From the NCBI GenBank assembly GCA_022760475.1, contig JALEFZ010000011.1, positions 1-41,626 on the forward strand: DNA of 41,626 nucleotides. Direction: 5' to 3'. Of the stretch, positions 18,035-27,018 are shown piece by piece. Both the position numbers and the translations under genes were made by a program. The notes beneath the pieces were generated by a model, which was not told the origin of the DNA, ran no database searches, and saw nothing but the letters and a program-made list of their open reading frames with translations. This DNA comes from Bacteroidia bacterium (lineage in GTDB: Bacteria > Bacteroidota > Bacteroidia > J057). Position 1 is the first letter of the stretch. Every line of letters starts with the position of its first letter.

Positions 18035-21000
18035 TTACTCGCCTTCTCCGACTTGTACAATCTCTACCCAGGCTCCGCCTACTCTTCCGCCAATGGTATT
18101 GTCATACATGGCTTCAGAAGTAAGGGATGGATGCCAATACTTACCCAAATAGGAAGCGTTGAGCATTACATAAAATGTTTTGCTTTTGCCCTTTGGGAGA
18201 GAGTAGAAGGTGTAGACCCTGTCATCTCTGATATCGATATAGTCTGCCTTGTCTCCCTTGGGACCATTTCCATCCAATCTGTTATTGTGGATTTCCCATC
18301 CTGAAGGGAAGACCTGGTTGAGAACCATTTCTTTGTAGTCTTTATTTCCGGTATTCCTCAGACTTACTTTGGCCATGAAATCCGTTCCTTGTTCAATTTT
18401 AAATGGATTGATCTCCTTGCCATTCAAAGTCATGTATTTCAAGTCAACTTTCAATCCATTTTCTGCATTGGTTTTGTCTCCTTCTAAAGGAATTCCATCC
18501 AGAACCAACCTAGGATACAAAGGTCCACCCGACTGGTTTTTGAACTCAAGTTCTCCAGTATTAACTGATGCTATGTCCATCTGCCATATAGGTGAGTTCA
18601 TAGTTACTGTTTTCCAATCGTCCTTTTTATTGAGCCTATACTGGAATTTCGCCTTGCGTTTGCTTGCACCTTTTCCTCCGTATTCTGCCATGGCCACCAG
18701 GGTGTATGCAGTTCCCTGTGTACTCAACCATCTTTTTGTACATAAGACATCTGAGAGATATTTAGCGACACCTGAAGCCCTGTCTCTTTCATCCATCATG
18801 CTCATGATTTGGAGAATGATGGCCTTATCTCTCACGCTTGAACCATAGGTATAGGATAGCTCTGTGTATTCAGGCACATCTGTAGATAGTGATTTTGCCA
18901 GCTTTCTGGCTATGTCTCTCTGGCCTGCCAAGTGGTAAGCCCCAGCTAGGTACCAATTAGCTGTTACTGGTAAGTCTCTTTCTTTTCTAAGCCTGTTCAT
19001 CGCTGCCATTTCAGGACTACCAGCCAATGATAGGAGGAACAATCGATATGCCTGTGTGTTGGCTGAGGATCTTTTTCTCCAGCTTCGGTCATTTTGAGGG
19101 AATGAGTAACCCCTGGCGTATCCTTTCTGGAAAGAAATAATATTTTCCAGCATGTTGTTAGGTAGGTCATAGCCCGCCTTCTTGGCTAGAACCAGGAAGT
19201 GCCCTGCATAATTGGTACCCCATTCGCTGACTCCTCCATTCCCTGGCCAATAGGCCAAGCCTCCATTTTGTAGTTGGAAATGCCTTAATCTCTTAATGCC
19301 TGCTTTGATATTCTCATCAATTTGTGATTTTTGACCATCATCAAGATCAGTGAGTGAAGAAAGCATCAATTGAGGGAATACACTTGAAGTGGTCTGCTCA
19401 ATACATCCATAGGGATACCTGATCAAGTACTTAAGTCTTTGTCCAAGATTCAGAGGAGGCATATAACTCACTTCAAAACTTCCATTATTCGTACCTGCCA
19501 TACCTAAGGGCCGGTATTCCTGCTTCCAGCTTTCTTTGCTATTGACCGTAGAGGCGAATACGTCTGTAATTCTTGGGTTGGGATTTCGAATTTCAATGTC
19601 CGTTTCGTAAACGGCTGATTCCCTGCCTGCACTTACCGTAAACTTCACATGGCTGGTTCCAATAGACTTGAGTACATCTGCCTCGAATGCTGTGGTTTGT
19701 TCACCCATTCCATTGAAATTCAGGGTCTGGGTAGTTTTTCCACTAATCAAAACTTTACTGCCTCCATCGATTTTCACTTGAACATTACGGATATTCTCCT
19801 TCATGCTAAACACGGTAACTGGCAGCCTCACACGCTCTCCAGGCCCAAGAACCCTCGGCAAGGTCCCCAAAACCATTAGGGGCTGCCTAACTGGAGTCGC
19901 TTTTTCTGCCGATCCATAAACTCCTTTGGGATCTCCAGCTACAACCATGGTTCTAACCTCGCCCACATAGTTGGGCATTTTGAGTTTGTGTGTAGCAGTT
20001 TTGCCAGCCTCGAGCTGAAAAGGCCCTATAAATTTAACTACAGGTCTGAAACGGTCTTGTTTGTTGCCATCTTGACGACCTCCGTCAGAACCCCCACCTA
20101 TGCTCAGTAAGTTTGTCAATTCTCCTCCGTAAGCCCCTAGGACATCGTCAAACATATCCCAGGTTTTCACATCGAGGGCTTCTCTTTGGTAGAAATTGTT
20201 CCAAGGATCTGGAGTTTTAAACCTGGTAAGTCCTAGCAATCCCTCATCAACCACTGCGACAGTATAGGTCATAGGTTTACCAGTAGCTTCACTTACCCTT
20301 ACGGAGAATTCGGAGTTGGGACGGATTTCTCCTGGCATAGAAATCTTTGGACTCAGGTGTGTCTCAGGATTTTCCACTTTCAAAGGGATGACGCCATACA
20401 TCCTGATTGGTAGGTCATTTTTTGTTTGCTGGTGTGGCTGTAGCATCGTAATGTTGGCATAAACATTCGGGGCCATCGCCTTGGTGGCTTTGAATGTAAA
20501 ACGGGTGGTACCCTCTTCGCCATTGACCCAGTAAGACTCAAGTACCTTCGAGCCACTTTCGATAGAAACCAACATTCTTGCGGTACTGGAGGATGGAATA
20601 TTCAATGTGATGTCCTCTCCAACATTGTATTTCTGTTTTTCTGATGTGAAGCTTAGCATTTTTGCTCCATCTCTCTGGTTATCAGTAGATCTACCTGCCC
20701 ATCCTGGCCAATCCACATAGACAATGGTACTGGTTGCATGTCCTCCCTTTTTATCTTTTACCCTAACAAGATATCTACCCCATGATGGGTAGGCAATGTT
20801 CAGCTTGTAGCTTCCATTGCCATTTACTGTAGTAACACTCGCTGATTTTAGCTCTTTCAGGTTAACCTTACCGTTGTAAATGCTAATCCTGTCCCTAGAC
20901 TGATCCCACCACCATTTCCACTTCATCTGGTATACCCTCACATCCAGATCTGTATTTACGGCTTGGCCGTCAGGATTAACGGTAACGATTTCAAAATTGT

Positions 21001-23602
21001 GGTCTTTGTCAGTTAACAGCATATTCCTTCTGGCATCCCCCTTTGGTGCCTTTATTCCTACATAAGTCTGGTATGGATCGTAAGGAATGGAGAATCGATC
21101 CACACTAAATGCCCCTCCAGGCTCAAAGACTTTGACTTTGAAATTAGCATTTAGCCTACCAGGCGCAGTCTTGTTGACTTTGATATTCGTGGGAATTTGA
21201 GCCAATCCAGCCTCGTCAAGCCTTCCTTCAAAAAGGGTTTTAGATTCTGAGCCGAATGTCCCTGCAAAATCATCAAAATTAAAACCTCCATACTTGGCGA
21301 AGGTGGTTTTGCCAGGAGTCATGTTAACCTTGACATCCGCTTTGAGGTTTTTGGCAATGGCTCCATGTAACCATCGCGATTTTAAGCTGCCCTTTTTGCC
21401 AAAACTTCCTGGATTTAGTCTTTCAGTCCCAAAATCAAGTTCAATTTTCAACCTGTTGGGCATGATGGTCTCAACCTTTAAGGTTTTTGTGAAATTTGCC
21501 CCACCTACTTTTACCCTTCCGGTGTAGTTTCCTGTAACTGCATCATCAGATGTGGAGGTTTCAAAAGCATAAAATCCATTTAAGCCTTCATTATTCACTA
21601 TTTTATCAACTACCTTACCCTTTGGATTGACCAATTCAAAGGTAACAGGATGGTTGTTAGGTAGGACCTTATCTTTATCTTCTAGCATGAAGCTCAGGTA
21701 CATAGGGTCTCCAGGTCTCCAAACTCCTCTTTCACCATAGAGGTAGCCCTTTACACCCTTGTAGTAAGTGCTTCCCTTTGTGTCAAATCTACTCATGCTT
21801 AGAGAGGAGCCGTCATCCATCCTTAGATAACCTCTCTGGCTACCCTTTTTAGCTACAAGGAGGAAAGGAGAAACTTCATACTCTGGCATGACAGCCATTC
21901 CTTTGGCGTCAGTCTTCAATGTAGCCATTAGCTGCTGCTGGTAGTCGTACACTTCAAGTTCTACGCCCTCCTCAGGCTGGGCTGAATGTAGGTTGGTTGT
22001 AATAAATTGCAAGTCCTTGGCACCCCTTTTGGCGATCAAACCTAGGTCAGAGGCCAGGACATTTCGTTTTACTGCCTTTAGATATCTGTAGTAAGCAGTT
22101 TTACATGGATTGTTTCTGTCGCTATAATTGTAATAATAATAGTCCCAGTAACTCTGCTCATAAGATTCGGTGAATACCCTCCAGTTTTCGCCCACATCGA
22201 GCATATTTACATCTTCATCAGCCCCACTTCCACAATCGTAGGTAGTATAAGATCTTCTAAAACCTATTGCGACTTCGTAAATGGCTCCAGGTTCGTTATT
22301 GATGAGTTTGGAAAGGTCTAAAGAATGTCTATGCCATTGGTTAAGGTCAAAATCTTTCTGCCCGGTAAGGTCGATTTTCTTTTGAGCCACAACTTGACCT
22401 ACACGCTTCAATTCACGACTCTGGCTAATCTTATTGGCCTGGAAAAACTGAGGAATGTTGCTTTCATAGACCTTGATGATCCTGACATCTACCGCATTCA
22501 AACCGATGGCCTCAAAAATAAAAGGCAGTGTTTGACCTTTTGGCATGATCACACCTTTTCCACCTATCAGCCTTACTGAAGGTTTTGTTTTTGAAAAGCT
22601 GATCTGATCCTGGAATGGATTTCCTAGTGATTCCCCGTTGGTGTTCTGAATGCCAGGCTCAACCTTAATGGTTGTCGAACCGCTTAGCCTCTTTTTAGGA
22701 TATACCTTTACACGGTTTTCTTCAATGCTAAATTTCAGTTTGGTACCAGGTATGCTGATTAATCCTGTCAAGTCCTGCGCAGGATTTAACTCGCTGGTAA
22801 ATTCTAATACCACTAAGGGCTCAGGCTCAGTATATGCATAGGTATGTAATGGCCTAAAAATGCTCTTGGCAGGAACTAGAATTTCCTTTTCTTCCTTTTT
22901 GTTCTGGCCATTTTTTAACCAATTGAGTTTAAAACTGTAGGGCTTATTTTTTCTAGGAAGGCTGTCAATGGTGAATGTATGAAGGTTTTTTTCCTCCTCA
23001 TGCTTCCAGTTTACTTTTACATCCTTGTGCTCAATCTTGGCAGCAAATACCTTCTCTATATAGTCATTGGATTCAAAATCAACTGTTTTTACCTCTCCAT
23101 GAACCTGCTGAAACTGTTTGTCCCCAACAGAATAAAGTCGATTTTTTGTCAAATCAACCTTATAATCCTGAGGCATGGTCATGAATTGGAAGCGGAAACT
23201 TTGGAGATTTTTGGGGAGCTTTTCCTGTAACTGTTTAAAGTCAAGGTCAGCTTTATAAACTTGTCCGGAAGGTAGGGCTTCTTCTGGATAGAATGCCAAA
23301 GTCCGGGTATCCATCCATTCTAGCTTCCCATTGATTGTTGGTTCAAAGTTCATCAAGCTAATGTCAGCTTTTCCTAAAGAGCTTTTGGGGATCTGGTCTT
23401 CAGAGAAGCGAACAACAATGGGGGATTTACGCCCTATTTGGCCACTGGTAAAGGCCGAAATGTAAGGGTCAAATTCGGAGTTGTAGGTGGCATATGTCTT
23501 GAGTTCCTTCTTTTTGTTGAACCAAAAAAAAGAGCCAATAAGACATGACACCAAAATGGCACCTGCAATGAGGAAAATGGGCGCCTTCTTCATAGTTGTC
23601 AT
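18035..23602 (-). CDS. Alpha-2-macroglobulin family protein with thioester motif
   Basis: Bacterial macroglobulins trap proteases in the periplasm after cleavage of a bait region. This 1,855-residue protein has an N-terminal hydrophobic stretch (IFLIAGAILVSCLIGSFFWF) with a possible lipobox at LVSC. The hydrophobicity continues past that Cys, so it may be an uncleaved membrane anchor. MG-type beta domains fill the first 1,100 residues. A Gly/Asp-rich insert (IGGGSDGGRQDGN) comes before the conserved FRPVVKFIGPFQLEAG block. The thioester motif CIEQ is at 1400-1403 in PYGCIEQTTS, so the trap is probably active. An alpha-helical thioester domain and a C-terminal receptor-like domain follow. A second ATG lies three codons in. 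The usual partner gene pbpC is not adjacent. Confidence 0.95.
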   Translation of the reverse strand: MTTMKKAPIFLIAGAILVSCLIGSFFWFNKKKELKTYATYNSEFDPYISAFTSGQIGRKSPIVVRFSEDQIPKSSLGKADISLMNFEPTINGKLEWMDTRTLAFYPEEALPSGQVYKADLDFKQLQEKLPKNLQSFRFQFMTMPQDYKVDLTKNRLYSVGDKQFQQVHGEVKTVDFESNDYIEKVFAAKIEHKDVKVNWKHEEEKNLHTFTIDSLPRKNKPYSFKLNWLKNGQNKKEEKEILVPAKSIFRPLHTYAYTEPEPLVVLEFTSELNPAQDLTGLISIPGTKLKFSIEENRVKVYPKKRLSGSTTIKVEPGIQNTNGESLGNPFQDQISFSKTKPSVRLIGGKGVIMPKGQTLPFIFEAIGLNAVDVRIIKVYESNIPQFFQANKISQSRELKRVGQVVAQKKIDLTGQKDFDLNQWHRHSLDLSKLINNEPGAIYEVAIGFRRSYTTYDCGSGADEDVNMLDVGENWRVFTESYEQSYWDYYYYNYSDRNNPCKTAYYRYLKAVKRNVLASDLGLIAKRGAKDLQFITTNLHSAQPEEGVELEVYDYQQQLMATLKTDAKGMAVMPEYEVSPFLLVAKKGSQRGYLRMDDGSSLSMSRFDTKGSTYYKGVKGYLYGERGVWRPGDPMYLSFMLEDKDKVLPNNHPVTFELVNPKGKVVDKIVNNEGLNGFYAFETSTSDDAVTGNYTGRVKVGGANFTKTLKVETIMPNRLKIELDFGTERLNPGSFGKKGSLKSRWLHGAIAKNLKADVKVNMTPGKTTFAKYGGFNFDDFAGTFGSESKTLFEGRLDEAGLAQIPTNIKVNKTAPGRLNANFKVKVFEPGGAFSVDRFSIPYDPYQTYVGIKAPKGDARRNMLLTDKDHNFEIVTVNPDGQAVNTDLDVRVYQMKWKWWWDQSRDRISIYNGKVNLKELKSASVTTVNGNGSYKLNIAYPSWGRYLVRVKDKKGGHATSTIVYVDWPGWAGRSTDNQRDGAKMLSFTSEKQKYNVGEDITLNIPSSSTARMLVSIESGSKVLESYWVNGEEGTTRFTFKATKAMAPNVYANITMLQPHQQTKNDLPIRMYGVIPLKVENPETHLSPKISMPGEIRPNSEFSVRVSEATGKPMTYTVAVVDEGLLGLTRFKTPDPWNNFYQREALDVKTWDMFDDVLGAYGGELTNLLSIGGGSDGGRQDGNKQDRFRPVVKFIGPFQLEAGKTATHKLKMPNYVGEVRTMVVAGDPKGVYGSAEKATPVRQPLMVLGTLPRVLGPGERVRLPVTVFSMKENIRNVQVKIDGGSKVLISGKTTQTLNFNGMGEQTTAFEADVLKSIGTSHVKFTVSAGRESAVYETDIEIRNPNPRITDVFASTVNSKESWKQEYRPLGMAGTNNGSFEVSYMPPLNLGQRLKYLIRYPYGCIEQTTSSVFPQLMLSSLTDLDDGQKSQIDENIKAGIKRLRHFQLQNGGLAYWPGNGGVSEWGTNYAGHFLVLAKKAGYDLPNNMLENIISFQKGYARGYSFPQNDRSWRKRSSANTQAYRLFLLSLAGSPEMAAMNRLRKERDLPVTANWYLAGAYHLAGQRDIARKLAKSLSTDVPEYTELSYTYGSSVRDKAIILQIMSMMDERDRASGVAKYLSDVLCTKRWLSTQGTAYTLVAMAEYGGKGASKRKAKFQYRLNKKDDWKTVTMNSPIWQMDIASVNTGELEFKNQSGGPLYPRLVLDGIPLEGDKTNAENGLKVDLKYMTLNGKEINPFKIEQGTDFMAKVSLRNTGNKDYKEMVLNQVFPSGWEIHNNRLDGNGPKGDKADYIDIRDDRVYTFYSLPKGKSKTFYVMLNASYLGKYWHPSLTSEAMYDNTIGGRVGGAWVEIVQVGEGE

Positions 23603-23803
23603 GGGGTATTTGTTGTTAAATAGATGTGAAATTCAATCAAATCAATTAGACAGTTGAGGAGATTGTTTCCTTAACTGATTTAAGCATAAAATAATGATTT
23701 TTAGCAAAATAGTCATCAATGGAGAATAAATCTCCAAAAACCATCATATGATTCGAAAGAGCGCAAAAACGCTGCCAATCAATGAATATTTGGATATGTG
23801 GGT

Positions 23804-24544
23804 TTAGAGCATAAGCTGCGCCACCAGATAGTCGGCCAGGGTAATGGTCAGACAAGAAAATACAACTGCTCGGGTCGCAGAGGCTCCCACGTCCAGTGCA
23901 CCACCCCGAGTGAAATATCCTTGGTAAGAGGAGACAGAAGCGATGATAAGGCCAAAAACAGCCGCTTTTACATACATTACCACGACTTGGTAAGGATTAT
24001 AATATTCTCTCATCCCCAGGATAAATTCTGTGTAAGTAACTTCTCCTGAAAAGTGTCCAGCGGTGATCCCTCCTGCATGGGCAAGAAAAGCTGAAATGGT
24101 GGTCAGAATGGGTAATGAAATTAGTCCAGCAAAAATTTTGGGAAGGATAAGGTAAGCCTTGGAGTTGACCCCCATGACTTCCAGTGCATCAATTTGCTCC
24201 GTTACCCTCATGGTACCAATTTCGGAGGCGATTTTTGAACCAATCCTTCCGGCAATAACAAGGTTTACAATACCCGGAGACAATTCCAGAATGGCTGTTG
24301 TAGAAACAATCGCACCAATAATTGTATTTGAAACAAGGTTGGAAGTAAGCTGGTAGGCGGTTTGGACGGTTGTTACAGCTCCTACAAAGAATGAGATCAC
24401 CACAAGAATCAACATCGAGCCACCTATCATGGAGACGGATTCGGCCAGGGTAAGTTTATAGTAGACCTTGGGTTTTTCCATGGCCCGGAACATACTCCCT
24501 AACAACATTACAAAACGACCAATGTGGTAAAAAAAACGCTCCAT
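23804..24544 (-). CDS. MlaE-type ABC transporter permease
   Basis: This 246-residue protein belongs to the MlaE family of permeases that move phospholipids between inner and outer membranes with MlaF (ATPase) and MlaD (MCE protein). It has about five hydrophobic segments and the family core LVIAGRIGSKIASEIGTMRV followed by EQIDALEVMG, which is the coupling region that touches the ATPase. The ATG at 24544 is followed by an amphipathic helix, as in other members. No mlaF or mlaD gene is adjacent: downstream are 201 non-coding bases and then the macroglobulin, and upstream is a divergent dehydrogenase gene. The partner subunits must be encoded elsewhere if the transporter works. Confidence 0.94.
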   Translation of the reverse strand: MERFFYHIGRFVMLLGSMFRAMEKPKVYYKLTLAESVSMIGGSMLILVVISFFVGAVTTVQTAYQLTSNLVSNTIIGAIVSTTAILELSPGIVNLVIAGRIGSKIASEIGTMRVTEQIDALEVMGVNSKAYLILPKIFAGLISLPILTTISAFLAHAGGITAGHFSGEVTYTEFILGMREYYNPYQVVVMYVKAAVFGLIIASVSSYQGYFTRGGALDVGASATRAVVFSCLTITLADYLVAQLML

Positions 24545-24697
24545 CCGGCTCTATTTCATCAGCTTGGGTTACGAAAAAAGGGAAATTAATTCAGATTCCC
24601 CAATCTAATACGGCTAAAAATAGGCTTTCATATAAAGAAAGCGACTTTTGAATTATTTCTTCCAGACTTTAGATTGGTCTTCTATTAAATTAACGAC

Positions 24698-25390
24698 ATG
24701 ACTCGAAAAAAAATATTTATCACAGGTGCTTCCAAGGGGATTGGGTTGGCCATTGCCCAAAAGTTTTATGAGGAAGCCTATGAGGTGATTATCTGTGCCA
24801 GAAAGCAGGAAGGGCTAGACAAGGCCAAGGCGCTTTTGCCTGGGATACATACATTTAATTGTGATGTTTCTGACGTGAGCCAAATAAAGGCATTGGCAGA
24901 AAAAATCAATAAGGAATTTGGAGCAATGGATGTCCTGGTAAACAATGCTGGTAGTTTCCAGCCTGGAGCTATACATGAGGAAGAAGATGCTGTCTATGAA
25001 GCCATGATGAGTACCAATATGGACAGTGCCTACTATATGACAAAAGGTATTTTACCTTTGATGATCTCCAGAAAAAGCGGAACTGTGGTTAATATCGCCA
25101 GCATTGCAAGTATTTCTGCCTATGCCAATGGAGGTTCCTATTCAATTTCAAAATATGCCTTGCTTGGGTTTTCAAAGAACTTGAGGGAAGAAATGAAACC
25201 CCATGGCATTCGGGTGATCAGTGTGATGCCAGGTGCGACCTATACTGCCTCCTGGGAAGGGGTAGAGGTCGAAGAGGATAGATTGATGCCCGTTGAGGAC
25301 ATTGCCGAACTGGTTTTTACCTGTGTCAAACTTTCCGGAAGATCAGTGGTAGAGGATATCGTAATTCGCCCTCAATTGGGAGACCTCTGA
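24698..25390 (+). CDS. Short-chain dehydrogenase/reductase
   Basis: This is a classical SDR of 230 residues with a Rossmann fold. The nucleotide motif TGASKGIG is at 9-16, NNAG is at 82-85, and the active site has Ser135 with Tyr148-x-x-x-Lys152 in SYSISKYALLG. The segment after the glycine motif (VIICARKQEGL, with Arg after strand 2) suggests NADP(H). The substrate cannot be told from the sequence. It resembles the small SDRs annotated as sepiapterin reductase-like or 3-oxoacyl-ACP reductase-like. It is divergent from mlaE and a small gene follows after 72 bases. Confidence 0.92.
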   Translation: MTRKKIFITGASKGIGLAIAQKFYEEAYEVIICARKQEGLDKAKALLPGIHTFNCDVSDVSQIKALAEKINKEFGAMDVLVNNAGSFQPGAIHEEEDAVYEAMMSTNMDSAYYMTKGILPLMISRKSGTVVNIASIASISAYANGGSYSISKYALLGFSKNLREEMKPHGIRVISVMPGATYTASWEGVEVEEDRLMPVEDIAELVFTCVKLSGRSVVEDIVIRPQLGDL

Positions 25391-25462
25391 GGGCAATTCC
25401 GTAACTTTTCTTAAAACTTGCGTTTATATGTTAGGGATAAGCAATTCTCAGATGTTTTTTAA

Positions 25463-25723
25463 ATGAAGGATCTTATGGGAAAAAGAACAAAAAGATACCT
25501 ACATCATCAACTGGAAGAGCATCTGAATAGGTTTGATCAACAAGAAATTCAGCTCATTCAGTGGGATGGGACTACTTTTTCAGGCTTGGCAAGGGTGGAT
25601 AAGAAAGGGGGCATCGAAATTATCGACAAAAATAGTGCTTGGTACAATCGAAAGAAACATAGCCATTTTGTTGAAATGTCTCAAATACGCGAAGTTGTAA
25701 TTGATGAAATATCCAGTTGGTGA
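25463..25723 (+). CDS. Small hypothetical protein, 86 residues, possible Sm-like fold
   Basis: I do not recognise this as a named family. There is no signal peptide or TM segment, so it is cytosolic. The N-terminus is basic (MGKRTKRYLHHQL), with a second ATG at 25475. The rest alternates strands: EIQLIQWDGTTFSGLARVD, then GGIEIIDKN, then FVEMSQIREVVIDEIS. A turn-separated beta pattern after a short helix is reminiscent of Sm/Hfq-like barrels, where a loop of the form DG..F.G is common. That is only a fold guess. It follows the dehydrogenase gene in the same direction and may be co-transcribed. Confidence 0.75.
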   Translation: MKDLMGKRTKRYLHHQLEEHLNRFDQQEIQLIQWDGTTFSGLARVDKKGGIEIIDKNSAWYNRKKHSHFVEMSQIREVVIDEISSW

Positions 25724-25903
25724 ATGGAATCTGGCTGTTTGTACACCTTAGATTGAATTAGAAAACGAATTTTCTTAACTTTTACTTAATGAGTTTTGGG
25801 TTCAGAGCAGGAAGATTAGCTTGCTTTTAGTTTAATTGAAATATCTGATTCCCTTGCTTACTCATTGGTCTGTTAACATTCGGTACACCCAAACAAACTA
25901 GCC

Positions 25904-27016
25904 ATGAAGTATTCGATATTTCTTTTCTTCTGTATCGCATGCTTCGCTATTCCATCCTTTGGCGAAGACGACGATGATCGATTTCTCTACCGTAACCTGG
26001 CATTTAGAAAGGTAGAGGTCAGTAAGTATGCGTTTCAAAAACTAACTCCCCAGATAAAACTGGAGATGGCCTACGCGGATGATGAGATTAAAAATCCCGA
26101 AAAATGGTTTGAAAAGAGAGATAGGGTTGTCCCTTATGAGGTAGACTTGGTATTTACTCTTTACCCCAAAAATATTGAAGATTGGCGTACAAATTACTTT
26201 GACCTGCTAAATGGTAGGATGAAGGCACTATTCGCCATAGACTCCTCCCTTGAAAAAGTCCCTATAAAGTGGAACATGGTTCTTCAGACTGACCCTCACG
26301 ATGAAGAGACCGCCAAAGAGTATTTCCATGGATTTGTCATTAAGTATCGTCCTAAAAAAGTCAAGTATGTAACTGACGTCCGAACTCCACAGGAGTTAAA
26401 GGCATTAATTTCAGGTATAGCAACTACCAGAGATTCTACGGTGCTGAAAGTCATGGAAAGGCATCCGGAATGGGATGATATGCTGGTTGTCATGGACTGG
26501 ACAGGAAGTATGTATAAATATGGTGCCCAGTTGGTTCTTTGGCATAAACTAAACATGGTGGCTAACCACTCTTCAGTCAAACATTTTGTATTCTTCAATG
26601 ACGGGAACAAAAAGAGAAGCTGGCAAAAAACAGTTGGAAAGACTGGAGGAGTGTATAGAGCAAGGACTGACGAAATTGAAGAGTTGGTAGAGACCATGAT
26701 GTACGTCATGAAGAAGGGGAATGGAGGAGATGCAGAAGAAAATGACCTGGAAGCCTTATTAACAGGAACCCAGTTTCTTGAAGACTATAAAGAAGTCATC
26801 CTGATAGCCGACAACAAAAGTGCTGTGAGGGATATCGAATTACTTTCTAAAGTTAAACAGCCAGTAAGAGTCATTATTTGTGATCAAAAAGGCCAAAAAA
26901 TCCACCCTGATTATGTGAAAATCGCTAAAGAAACAGGTGGTTCTATCCATACTTACAGAAAGGATTATCAGGCCAAAAAGAAGGCGGTAAAGGAATTGTC
27001 GACTGAAAAAGAATGA
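25904..27016 (+). CDS. Secreted VWA-like protein
   Basis: This 370-residue protein has a signal peptide (MKYSIFLFFCIACFAIPSFG, cleavage near 20) and then an acidic EDDDD stretch. The N-terminal half (30-160) is of unknown fold. The C-terminal half resembles a von Willebrand A domain: LVVMDWTGSMYKYG at 194-207 is a MIDAS-type loop with Asp198, Thr200 and Ser202 (DxTxS instead of the usual DxSxS). A later strand reads KEVILIADNKSAVRD and a late strand VRVIICD. Two Lys-rich stretches end the protein. It is likely periplasmic and could bind a metal ion and a protein partner. It stands alone, 180 bases downstream of the small gene, and converges with the glycosyltransferase (2 bases between stops). 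Confidence 0.84.
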   Translation: MKYSIFLFFCIACFAIPSFGEDDDDRFLYRNLAFRKVEVSKYAFQKLTPQIKLEMAYADDEIKNPEKWFEKRDRVVPYEVDLVFTLYPKNIEDWRTNYFDLLNGRMKALFAIDSSLEKVPIKWNMVLQTDPHDEETAKEYFHGFVIKYRPKKVKYVTDVRTPQELKALISGIATTRDSTVLKVMERHPEWDDMLVVMDWTGSMYKYGAQLVLWHKLNMVANHSSVKHFVFFNDGNKKRSWQKTVGKTGGVYRARTDEIEELVETMMYVMKKGNGGDAEENDLEALLTGTQFLEDYKEVILIADNKSAVRDIELLSKVKQPVRVIICDQKGQKIHPDYVKIAKETGGSIHTYRKDYQAKKKAVKELSTEKE

Positions 27017-27018
27017 GC

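Noticed and set aside
23720..23736. Hairpin TGGAGA-ATAAA-TCTCCA between mlaE and the macroglobulin gene
   Set aside because: Only a 6-bp stem, with no T-tract on the minus strand where the mlaE transcript would end.
23646..23855. Short minus-strand frame of 69 codons overlapping the mlaE end, tested as an mlaF remnant
   Set aside because: It has no Walker A or ABC signature and starts within mlaE in another frame.
25366..25396. GCCCTC/GAGGGC inverted repeat across the dehydrogenase stop codon
   Set aside because: The arms are 6 bp with a 15-base loop and no T-tract directly follows; not enough for a terminator call.
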